64,000 nucleotides of DNA from positions 1 through 64,000 of the forward strand of contig CANQGL010000005.1 of the NCBI GenBank assembly GCA_947623185.1. Reading direction: 5' to 3'. The number at the start of each line of letters is the position of its first letter. Position 1 is the first letter of the stretch. The stretch is from an uncultured Lachnospiraceae bacterium (GTDB lineage: Bacteria > Bacillota > Clostridia > Lachnospirales > Lachnospiraceae). Made by a program: the position numbers and the translations under genes. Of this stretch, positions 43,013 through 50,677 are shown in pieces. A model generated the notes under the pieces. That model ran no database searches and was not told where the DNA came from. It saw only the letters and a list, made by a program, of their open reading frames with translations.

Positions 43013-43978
43013 TTATTTCGTTTTTGACCGCTTTACCTGATCCATGTAAACCGCAACAAGAATGATGATCCCCTTCACAACAAGCTGCCAATAATAATTG
43101 ATCTGTAAAAGATTCATACCATTACTCATCACACCCATGATCAGGATACCGATCAAAGAGCCTGAGAGCGTTCCAACTCCGCCTGTAAAACTGACGCCTC
43201 CAAGTACCGCGGAAGCGATCGCCTCGCCTTCAAAGCCAACTCCCGTTGTCGGTTGTCCGGAATATACGCGCGAAGCAGTCAGTACACCTGCTATCGAAGC
43301 GAGGAATCCGCTGATCGTAAAAACGATCATTCGGATATTTTTGACATCTATACCTGAATAAATTGCCGTACTGCTGTTTCCTCCGACAGCATACATATGG
43401 CGTCCGAATACCGTGCGTCTCAATAGTGTATTAATAATGAGGAACGCTACCAGAAGGACCAATGTTGAATATGGGATCCAGTTCAAGATCGTCGCATTTG
43501 CCAGGTTGAAGAATTTTCTGTCCACATCATTCTCAACTATGACCGCTCCGCCGTTTGTCAGAACATAGGCAATACCTCTCAGTACATTCTGCATTGCCAG
43601 GGTAACGATATACGCCGGCATTTCCGTCCGGGAAAATATAAATCCGTTTGTAGCCCCGATAATGATCCCCACGATCAAGGTCAGCAAAACGGAGACTTCC
43701 AGTGAAAGGCCCAAATTTTGATACATGCACACTTCAACTGTTGCCAGTGCGACATGTGACCCAACTGAAAGATCTGGGAATCCTGTTATCAGGCAGCATG
43801 TCAAGCCGAAAGATAGCAGGCAGTTGCAAGTGATCTGTTTTAATAAATTAACAAGGTTCAGGCGAGTGGCAAATGTATTGGTAAAAACGCAGAGCACAAC
43901 GACCATTACGATCAATGCAATGAACGCGCCGCCCACTCCATTAAACAAATTCTTGATCTTATTATTCTTTCTACCCAT
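43013..43978 (-). CDS. Ribose-type ABC transporter permease
   Basis: A 321-residue permease of the RbsC/XylH group (BPD_transp_2), with about nine hydrophobic segments. The FGLTCCLITGFPDLSVGS, TEMPAYIVTLAMQNVLRG and GGVSFTGGVGTLSGSLIG motifs are typical. It would take up a monosaccharide-like compound with the ATPase and binding protein encoded upstream. Two bases separate it from the ATPase gene. Confidence 0.92.
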   Translation of the reverse strand: MGRKNNKIKNLFNGVGGAFIALIVMVVVLCVFTNTFATRLNLVNLLKQITCNCLLSFGLTCCLITGFPDLSVGSHVALATVEVCMYQNLGLSLEVSVLLTLIVGIIIGATNGFIFSRTEMPAYIVTLAMQNVLRGIAYVLTNGGAVIVENDVDRKFFNLANATILNWIPYSTLVLLVAFLIINTLLRRTVFGRHMYAVGGNSSTAIYSGIDVKNIRMIVFTISGFLASIAGVLTASRVYSGQPTTGVGFEGEAIASAVLGGVSFTGGVGTLSGSLIGILIMGVMSNGMNLLQINYYWQLVVKGIIILVAVYMDQVKRSKTK

Positions 43979-43980
43979 GA

Positions 43981-45501
43981 CTACTCCCTCTCTCCTGTAG
44001 CATAAAACATAATTTCTTTTTGCAGATCATCTGTACCGTATCGTGCCAGCTCCTCTTCTTCGAAAATCTTGCTCAGTTTCCCTTCGTGCATGACCGCGAT
44101 CCTTGAACTGATATTGATAAGTTCGGGAAGTTCGGAACTTACCATGATGATGGATATTCCTTCACTTGTAAGTTTTGACATCAACTGATATATTTCTGAC
44201 TTTGCACCAACATCGACGCCTCGGGTAGGCTCGTCCATGATCAGGACTTTGGGATTTGATGCAAGCCATTTTGCAATAACGACTTTTTGTTGATTGCCGC
44301 CGCTTAAGTACTGGCAAAGTTGTTCCATCCCGGTCATCTTGATCGACAACTTGTTTCCATATTCATCGACAATACTCTTTTCCTTGGCTTTGTCATAGTG
44401 GATCCCATGTATGAACGAAGATGTTACATTCAATGTCAGATTTCTGGCAATGCTGTGGACAAGGATCAGACCGTTCCTCTTTCTGTCTTCTGAAACAAGC
44501 CCAAAACCATTTTGGATCGCTTGTTTCGGGTTTTTATTCACGATTTTCTTCCCATCCAGAAAAAGCTCTCCGCTGTCGATCTCATCCAATCCGAATATAG
44601 CTGACATCAGCTCTGTACGTTTTGCTCCGACTAATCCCCCGAATCCCAGGATCTCTCCTTTTCGGAGCTGAAAACTGATATGATCAAGGACCGGGTTCGT
44701 AAGGTCTTTTACTTCGAAAACGACTTCATCAGTACCGTGCGGCTTCTCACTTCCATAAAACTGAGTAACATTTCTTCCCACCATCATAGCTATGATCTCT
44801 TCCGATCCAAGTCCTTGGGTAGGAACACCATCAGCAATGATCCGCCCATCCCGCAGGACAGTAAGCGAATCCGTGATCTCCTGAATTTCATTCAGACGGT
44901 GAGAAATAAAAATAACTGCTACATTCTTTTCTTTCAGGCGTCTCATCTGCCGGAACAAAAAGCGAACTTCCTTTTCCGATAGCGCGGCTGTCGGTTCATC
45001 CAGAACAAGCACTTTTGCATCTTGCATCAGCGCCTTGGCGATCTCGACCATTTGTTGTTGCGCAACACTTAAAGTTCCAACGAGGGTATCCACATCCAGA
45101 TTCAAATTCAAGCTTTCAAGTGAAGCTTTGGCGGATTCTCGCATGGATGCATCATCAACAAAATATTTCCCTTTTGTCTTCTCAAGACCCAGAAACATAT
45201 TCTGAGCTATCGTCAAATTCCCTGAAAGAGCAATTTCCTGATGTACAAAAGAGATCTTAGCATCGCGGGCATCTTTCGGAAGCGAAAAATGCTTTTCCAC
45301 GCCGTCAACAAAGATCTGCCCTGAATCTTTCGAATAAATGCCGTTTAGGATCCTCATCATTGTTGACTTCCCGGCACCGTTTTCTCCCAGAAGCCCCCTT
45401 ATTTCCCCGGCTTTTACTTTGAAATTCACATCATGTAGGACCTTTGCTCCATAAAAGGACTTGTTGATATTCCTCATTTCAACGATATATTCTGCACCCA
45501 T
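43981..45501 (-). CDS. Ribose-type ABC transporter, double ATP-binding protein
   Basis: A 506-residue protein with two fused ABC domains. The first has GENGAGKST near residue 40 and VLVLDEPTAALS; the second has a degenerate Walker A (GGLVGAKRTELM) and LSGGNQQKVVIAKWL with LIMDEPTRGVDVG. The pattern is that of RbsA/MglA/XylG. The signature in the first half reads LSVAQQQ, as usual. It energises the permease encoded two bases downstream. Confidence 0.94.
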   Translation of the reverse strand: MGAEYIVEMRNINKSFYGAKVLHDVNFKVKAGEIRGLLGENGAGKSTMMRILNGIYSKDSGQIFVDGVEKHFSLPKDARDAKISFVHQEIALSGNLTIAQNMFLGLEKTKGKYFVDDASMRESAKASLESLNLNLDVDTLVGTLSVAQQQMVEIAKALMQDAKVLVLDEPTAALSEKEVRFLFRQMRRLKEKNVAVIFISHRLNEIQEITDSLTVLRDGRIIADGVPTQGLGSEEIIAMMVGRNVTQFYGSEKPHGTDEVVFEVKDLTNPVLDHISFQLRKGEILGFGGLVGAKRTELMSAIFGLDEIDSGELFLDGKKIVNKNPKQAIQNGFGLVSEDRKRNGLILVHSIARNLTLNVTSSFIHGIHYDKAKEKSIVDEYGNKLSIKMTGMEQLCQYLSGGNQQKVVIAKWLASNPKVLIMDEPTRGVDVGAKSEIYQLMSKLTSEGISIIMVSSELPELINISSRIAVMHEGKLSKIFEEEELARYGTDDLQKEIMFYATGERE

Positions 45502-45562
45502 GCGAGTCTCCTCTCACTTTCTGTTAGACCCTCTGATATTACAGTTATTTGAACGACGGTGA

Positions 45563-46612
45563 TCAGTCATAGTAAACTGGATCACAGATATACTCGTCGC
45601 CTGCAAACCTCATCTCTCCCGGGATGATCGTCTTCTCGGTAGAAACAGTACCATTCTCGAAATAATCATAGATAGCCCTCATTACTGCTGCACCCATATC
45701 CACCGGATTCTGGTCATATGCCGCATAATCCCAGCCCTCGTTCAACCAGGAATACACTGTATCACGGGTCCCTCCGGCAACATGAGTCAAAATCGTCGAT
45801 TTAATATTATTTGCCTTAAAGAAATTGACCGCAGCATTGGCAATTTTATCATTGGAAGTAAACAGTCCAGTCGTCTCCGGATGCGCTAAGAGCATATTTT
45901 CGATAACAGTCTGCGCTGTAGTTGCATCAAACTTCTCGGTCGCATTGTAAATATTGTCGATGCCGGGGTATTCTGCGATCGCGTCGCAGAAACCAGCAAG
46001 ACGTCTCTGAGAATTGACGGTCGAAGTGATAACATAAGACTGCACGACTCCTTCTCCGTTCATTTTCTCTGCCATTGCTTTACCACACTGATATCCCGCA
46101 TCATAGTCGTCTGATACGAACTGTCCGATACTGTAGTCTGGGAAATAGTTTGTCGGGCAGTCCATCTCAATAACGGGGATCCCCGCGTCCTTTGCTGTTG
46201 AAAGTGCCGGAAGTATTCCATCCGGATCTGCAGCTACAACTACGATCAGGTCGCAGCCCATGGAAACAAAGTCTTCGATCTGTTTGATCTGAGTTGAAAG
46301 ATCCCACTCATGATAAGTGACATATAACTCAACATCGTCTTTACGCTCGTTTTCAAGTCCCATTCGAAGGAACGCATAATAGGACTGATCGATCGACCCC
46401 ATATTCACGCCTACAAGATACTTCGCTTCAGACTCGTCGGAAGCTGCTTCGGTCGTTTCAGATGCCGCAGTAGTTGCCGCTTCAGTTACTGCCTCCGTTG
46501 CCGCTTCTGTCGCCGCAGCAGTGGTTCCGGCATTCCCGGAAGATTGTGAGCACGCCGTGAGCGAAACGATCATTGCCGTTGCTAAACCTAACGCCAATAC
46601 TCTTTTCATCAT
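45563..46612 (-). CDS. Sugar-type periplasmic-binding lipoprotein
   Basis: A 349-residue protein with lipobox SLTACS near residue 21, a long Ala/Thr/Glu linker to about residue 60, and the peripla_BP_4 fold (YLVGVNMGSIDQSYYAFLRMG, IPVIEMDCPTNYF, NDKIANAAVNFFK). It is of the ribose/galactose-binding type and would select the substrate of the island pathway. Its ligand pocket includes Asp and aromatic residues but the ligand cannot be read from sequence. It lies 60 bases after the SDR gene. Confidence 0.92.
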   Translation of the reverse strand: MMKRVLALGLATAMIVSLTACSQSSGNAGTTAAATEAATEAVTEAATTAASETTEAASDESEAKYLVGVNMGSIDQSYYAFLRMGLENERKDDVELYVTYHEWDLSTQIKQIEDFVSMGCDLIVVVAADPDGILPALSTAKDAGIPVIEMDCPTNYFPDYSIGQFVSDDYDAGYQCGKAMAEKMNGEGVVQSYVITSTVNSQRRLAGFCDAIAEYPGIDNIYNATEKFDATTAQTVIENMLLAHPETTGLFTSNDKIANAAVNFFKANNIKSTILTHVAGGTRDTVYSWLNEGWDYAAYDQNPVDMGAAVMRAIYDYFENGTVSTEKTIIPGEMRFAGDEYICDPVYYD

Positions 46613-46672
46613 AATTCCCTCTCTCCTTTTTTAATTATTATTTTTCGCTGTTTACAAAAACCTCATGTTTTC

Positions 46673-47491
46673 TTAGAACAGCGGTTCGACCCCTTCATAA
46701 ACATTGTTTCTCTTAAAGTCTTCCATATCAAACGGGCATGATCTGACATGTGCACCTCCATCCAGCAGGAGGTTCAACCCGGTAACAAATTTTGACTCAT
46801 CCGACGCCAGGAACAGGCTTGCATAAGCCACGTCATCAGCAGTACATAGCTGATGCAGAGGATTACCGGATTTGCGCAGCTCGTGAAACTCTTCGCCAAG
46901 CAGTCTCAGTGTTTCCTGAGTAGCTGCTGAATATGGAAGGATCGAATTGCATCGTACTCCATATAATCCCAGTTCATTGGCGACCGCATAAGTAAGGGAT
47001 AGCACTGCCCCTTTAGAAACTCCGTATGCTGATCCTCCGTAACTGCCCTGCAATGCTGCTATAGAGGAGATATTTACGATCTTTCCTCTTGTCTTCACAA
47101 GCTCTGGAGCAGCATGATGGATACAAAGCCATGGACCGCGAACATTTACATACAGAAACGGCATCATTTCGTCGACCTGCATATGGGCAATATCTTTTTT
47201 CACGCCCTGTTTCCCTGCATTGTTCACAAGTATATCCAGCTTCCCATATTTCTTGACCGTTTCAGCCACCATGTTCTTTGTGCTTTCATCATCTGTAACG
47301 TCTACCTTCACAAAAATCGCATCGCCGCCGGCTTCTTTAACTTTTTCAACAGTTTCCTTCCCGCTCTTTTCATCAAAGTCAGCTACTACGATCTTAGCTC
47401 CCTTCTGCGAAAAGACTTCCGACATCCGGCGGCCAAATCCTCCGCCTGCGCCAGTGATAATTGCGACTTTGTCTTTCAGTCTGCTCATCAT
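46673..47491 (-). CDS. Short-chain dehydrogenase/reductase
   Basis: A 272-residue classical SDR. The nucleotide loop is TGAGGGFGRRM near residue 14, Asp at VADFDEKSGKE predicts NAD(H) rather than NADP(H), NNAGKQG lies near residue 92, and the catalytic Ser-Tyr-Lys are in NISSIAALQGSYGGSAYGVSKG, abridged to SAYGVSKG. The C-terminus contains SCPFD. It would oxidise a hydroxyl of the imported compound. It is transcribed between a TIM-barrel gene and the binding-protein gene. Confidence 0.92.
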   Translation of the reverse strand: MMSRLKDKVAIITGAGGGFGRRMSEVFSQKGAKIVVADFDEKSGKETVEKVKEAGGDAIFVKVDVTDDESTKNMVAETVKKYGKLDILVNNAGKQGVKKDIAHMQVDEMMPFLYVNVRGPWLCIHHAAPELVKTRGKIVNISSIAALQGSYGGSAYGVSKGAVLSLTYAVANELGLYGVRCNSILPYSAATQETLRLLGEEFHELRKSGNPLHQLCTADDVAYASLFLASDESKFVTGLNLLLDGGAHVRSCPFDMEDFKRNNVYEGVEPLF

Positions 47492-47517
47492 ATGACCTCC
47501 TCTGATTCAATAAGTTT

Positions 47518-48345
47518 TCACAACCGGATCGCTTTAAACGCTTCTACCTGCTCGCGGATCGCTTTCTCCACCGGAAGCCTTTCCGCGCTGGAAGCTCCGT
47601 AAAATCCTGCGATCCCTTTTGTATGGGTAAGCACATAGGCAGCGTCTTCCGGAGTGGCGATCGGACCGCCGTGACAGATCACCATCGTATCGGGATCGAC
47701 AGCCTTCACAGCGTCATGGATATTCTGTACCCGTTCGCACGCTTCGTCGATCGTCATGATGCCTTCCCTTGCCACGCCGACCATACCGCCGACCGTTCCC
47801 CGGCAATGCGCGACCACGATATCTGCGCCCGCTTTCGTCATCTTCTCCGCTTCCTCTACGGTATACGCATAAGGTGTCGTGAACAGGTCCATCTCGTGAG
47901 CAATGTGGATCATCTCCACTTCTCTGTCGTATGAGATCCCCACACTCTCAATGTTCTGCCGGTAAACATCCGTATAGGTCCCTACCGTGGGAAAATTCTG
48001 GACACCGGAAAAACCCATTTCCTTTACCTCGGAGAGGAATTTCCTCATGTCCCGGAACGGATCGTTCGCAAATACCCCTGCGAGCACAGGAACGTCTTTT
48101 ACGACCGGAAGAACGACCTTCCCGAGTTCCATCATGATGCTGTTTGCGTCCCCCAGCGGGAAGTTACCGCATACGGATGGCAACCCCTGCATCCGGAACC
48201 AGCCGGAGTTATACACGATGATCAGGTCGGAGCCCCCGGCCTCCTCGCTTTTTGCACTCAGCCCGATCCCAGCCCCTGTTCCTATGATCGGTTGTCCTGC
48301 GTCGACCTTCTTTTTCAGGCGCTTTATGATCTCTTCTCTCTTCAT
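47518..48345 (-). CDS. TIM-barrel, PEP-hydrolase-like protein, copy 2
   Basis: A 275-residue protein of the family named PEP-hydrolase-like or TIM-br_sig_trns. Landmarks are GTGAGIGLSAKSEEAGGSDL, LPVVKDVPVLAGVFANDPFRD, GFSGVQNFPTVG, ADIVVAHCRGTVGG and ICHGGPIATPED. The family is known as the C-terminal part of plant Tm-1 proteins and as an N-terminal module of some sigma-54 activators. Catalysis is not well established. It shares the whole layout with the gene at 49592-50431, and the two flank the UPF0261 gene, so they may form a hetero-complex. Confidence 0.85.
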   Translation of the reverse strand: MKREEIIKRLKKKVDAGQPIIGTGAGIGLSAKSEEAGGSDLIIVYNSGWFRMQGLPSVCGNFPLGDANSIMMELGKVVLPVVKDVPVLAGVFANDPFRDMRKFLSEVKEMGFSGVQNFPTVGTYTDVYRQNIESVGISYDREVEMIHIAHEMDLFTTPYAYTVEEAEKMTKAGADIVVAHCRGTVGGMVGVAREGIMTIDEACERVQNIHDAVKAVDPDTMVICHGGPIATPEDAAYVLTHTKGIAGFYGASSAERLPVEKAIREQVEAFKAIRL

Positions 48346-48362
48346 GCTTCCCTCCCTACGTT

Positions 48363-49574
48363 TTAATAAATTTTGATCAGCTCCTCGGCGATCCGTTCTG
48401 CGAATGCCTCGTCGTTGATATGCAGGTCACATTCGATCCGTCTGATATCCGGACGCAGATTCTTTTTAATGGCTTCAAACAGCCTTTTATCTGCATCATT
48501 ATCTTCCAAAGGTCCGCCCGGACTATCATACTGTGAGATCCCCTTAAGGGGCAAAAGCACTGTTACCGGCCCGATCGAACGATTGAGCTTTTCCGCCAGG
48601 ATCTGCCCCGCTTCCTCGCTCTCATCTCCGTTCGTCCGGATCAGCTTCAGATTCGGATTATGCATATAGGACCGATGGTCCCGGTATTTTTCCGGGACAG
48701 CGGAAGGCGGCATGAAATTCGCAAGTTCCATGGCACCGGGAACAACGACCTGTGGGATCCCTTTTTTAGGCGCAGCCTCCAAACGGTGCGGTCCTGCCGT
48801 ACAGTTTCCGCCCATGAGCTCCTGCGTGATCTCTCCGGGCGTGATATCGGCAACGGCTCCGATCTGTCCCTCCTCGATCATATGCTCCATCATCTTTCCG
48901 CCCTGGCCGTTCGCATGAAACACGATCGCCTCGTAGCCCTTTGCTTCCAGGATGCCCCGTACGCGATCTACGCAGGGCGTTGTGACTCCGAACATGGACA
49001 TCGCCACGGTCCGTCTGCCGCTGTCTGATTTATGATCAGTTTTATCCGAAAACAGGACCATGCCGGCCATTGCCGCCGCAGCATTTGCAAGTGAACGCTT
49101 TAGGATGTGGTTCAATCCGCTTACATCTACCAGGGAGTTCATAACGACGGTGTCCTTTACACCCTCAAACGGCGGCGTCCTCATATTTGCGATCGTGGAA
49201 ACGATCATTTTGGGGAACCCTGTCGGGAGCTCACGCATGACCATTGCCGCCAGTAATGTCCCCTGTCCGCCGCCGAACGAGATCGCTCCGTCGATCTTTT
49301 TTCCGCGGCACAGCTCGCGGATCAGCCTGGCAGATCCGGTCCCCATGATCTGAAATGCATAAAGCCGGTCATGCTTCCTGATCTCGTCAAGCGACGAACC
49401 ACCCACTACCGCTACTTCCTCAGCCGTGATCTGGCAGGGATATTCCGGACGCGGGCTGATCCCCGTATCGATCAGAAAAGTTTTTACTCCGCATCGTTCA
49501 AGCTGTTCCTTAAGAAAATAATATTCTTCGCCTTTTGTGTCCATCGTCCCGAAAACGGCGACTGTCTTATGCAT
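48363..49574 (-). CDS. Tm-1-like/UPF0261 family ATP-binding-type protein
   Basis: A 403-residue protein of the UPF0261 family, equivalent to the N-terminal half of the tomato Tm-1 virus-resistance protein. MHKTVAVFGTMDTKGEEYYF opens the chain, followed by ISFGGGQGTLLAAMVMRELP, STIANMRTPPFEG, FGVTTPCVDRVR and VFHANGQGGKMME. Two Rossmann-like lobes are expected. I chose ATG at 49574 (SD GTGAGGT); an in-frame ATG at 49592 that overlaps the previous stop is possible. It sits between two TIM-barrel genes, the bacterial split of the Tm-1 fusion. Biochemical role unknown to me. Confidence 0.88.
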   Translation of the reverse strand: MHKTVAVFGTMDTKGEEYYFLKEQLERCGVKTFLIDTGISPRPEYPCQITAEEVAVVGGSSLDEIRKHDRLYAFQIMGTGSARLIRELCRGKKIDGAISFGGGQGTLLAAMVMRELPTGFPKMIVSTIANMRTPPFEGVKDTVVMNSLVDVSGLNHILKRSLANAAAAMAGMVLFSDKTDHKSDSGRRTVAMSMFGVTTPCVDRVRGILEAKGYEAIVFHANGQGGKMMEHMIEEGQIGAVADITPGEITQELMGGNCTAGPHRLEAAPKKGIPQVVVPGAMELANFMPPSAVPEKYRDHRSYMHNPNLKLIRTNGDESEEAGQILAEKLNRSIGPVTVLLPLKGISQYDSPGGPLEDNDADKRLFEAIKKNLRPDIRRIECDLHINDEAFAERIAEELIKIY

Positions 49575-49591
49575 GCCGGACCTCACTTCCA

Positions 49592-50431
49592 TTATTTCTT
49601 TTCTCTCAGGTGCAGCGATTTAAACTCTGTGACCGTCTCGACGATCGCCCGCTCGAGCGGGATCCGTTCAATGCTCGACGCTCCGATAAAACCGTGTACA
49701 TCGGTGCGGTCAAAGCATTCCTGCACCTCCGTGGGGCCTTCAAACGGCCCTCCATGGCAGGTAAAGATAATATCAGGGTTCTCTCTGACTGCCATTTCGA
49801 ACATCGCCTGCGTCCTTTCACAGGCTTCGTCCATCGAATAAGTGTCCTCAAACCCGCAGGTGCCGCCCGAAGTGGCCCCTACATGCGCACCGATCACATC
49901 CACGCCCGCCTGGATCATTGCTTTTACCTCATCCGGCGTGTAGGCATATGCGACTGTAAAGATGTCCTTTTCGCTACACTTCCGGATCAGTTTGATCTCC
50001 TCCGGGTACCCTACGTTCGCCGTATCGATGCGGTGGCGGAAACGACCGTCATACGCCCCCGCTGTCGGAACGTTCGTGATGCCGCTGAATCCGATCCGCA
50101 TCATCTCATCGATCAGCATATCGATATCACGGTATGGATCCGCCGCGCCTATACCGGCGATCACCGGCGTGTGTTCAACGACCGGAAGGATCTGTCGTCC
50201 CAGACTCATTGTGATAGCATTACTGTCCCCATATGCAAGATATCCGATACAGGACGGATGGCCATCCATTCGGAACGGTCCTGTATTATACGCCATGATC
50301 AGATCGATCCCGGCTTTATCGGCCATTTTGGCGACCAGACCGATCCCGGCTCCGCCGATGATAATGGGCTCACGTCTTTTTACCTTTTCTTTCAGATCCT
50401 CAACGATCTCTTTTCTTGTAAACTGTTTCAA
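49592..50431 (-). CDS. TIM-barrel, PEP-hydrolase-like protein, copy 1
   Basis: A 279-residue paralogue of the protein at 47518-48345, with GGAGIGLVAKMADKAGIDL, LPVVEHTPVIAGIGAADPYRD, GFSGITNVPTAG, VDVIGAHVGATSGG and TCHGGPFEGPTE. The shared His-Gly-Gly and Asp-Pro-Tyr/Phe-Arg-Asp motifs probably line the barrel mouth. It is the first gene behind the sigma-54 promoter, with about 35 bases of leader, and its stop overlaps a possible start of the UPF0261 gene. Whether it is an enzyme or a ligand-binding partner is not known. Confidence 0.85.
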   Translation of the reverse strand: MKQFTRKEIVEDLKEKVKRREPIIIGGAGIGLVAKMADKAGIDLIMAYNTGPFRMDGHPSCIGYLAYGDSNAITMSLGRQILPVVEHTPVIAGIGAADPYRDIDMLIDEMMRIGFSGITNVPTAGAYDGRFRHRIDTANVGYPEEIKLIRKCSEKDIFTVAYAYTPDEVKAMIQAGVDVIGAHVGATSGGTCGFEDTYSMDEACERTQAMFEMAVRENPDIIFTCHGGPFEGPTEVQECFDRTDVHGFIGASSIERIPLERAIVETVTEFKSLHLREKK

Positions 50432-50474
50432 GCCTGTTTCCCTCCTATTACATTTTTGAGGTCATCCTCTTATT

Positions 50475-50492
50475 AAGCAACAAGCGTGCCAA
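50475..50492 (-). promoter_or_regulatory. Sigma-54 (-24/-12) promoter of the island operon
   Basis: On the minus strand, TTGGCACG (50492-50485), four bases, then TTGCTT (50480-50475) give GG-N10-GC, matching the RpoN consensus. Transcription would start about 35 bases before the first TIM-barrel gene. The activator encoded at 50678-52582 is of the sigma-54-dependent class. Confidence 0.9.
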
Positions 50493-50539
50493 CTACCCGC
50501 TTCATTTTAAAAAAAATATGAAGTCAGTAGTTGGCACGC
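50484..50539. promoter_or_regulatory. Large inverted repeat that contains the sigma-54 -24 element
   Basis: Arms 50484-50496 and 50527-50539 (GCGTGCCAACTAC and its exact complement) and inner arms 50500-50505 and 50518-50523 (CTTCAT/ATGAAG) form a 19-bp dyad around an AT-rich centre. A second TTGGCACG therefore faces the opposite way on the plus strand, but its -12 is TTTTCC rather than TTGC. The dyad lies 138 bases from the activator's stop and could be an activator site or a hairpin ending its transcript. Confidence 0.75.
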
Positions 50540-50677
50540 CTGTTTTCCAGTATTTTTTTAATTGTTTTTTCTATTTATTGATTATTTTGATCAAATTGTC
50601 ATTTTATTCTGATCCTTTGATTTCTTTCATCTTTGAAATGTTTTATTTCACCGTGAAATATTTTGCAAAGATCTCAT

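Noticed and set aside
48363-50431. Reading the UPF0261 and TIM-barrel genes as a phage-defence system because plant Tm-1 blocks a virus
   Set aside because: The transporter, dehydrogenase and PrpR-type regulator point to metabolism, and no nuclease or abortive-infection element is in the operon.
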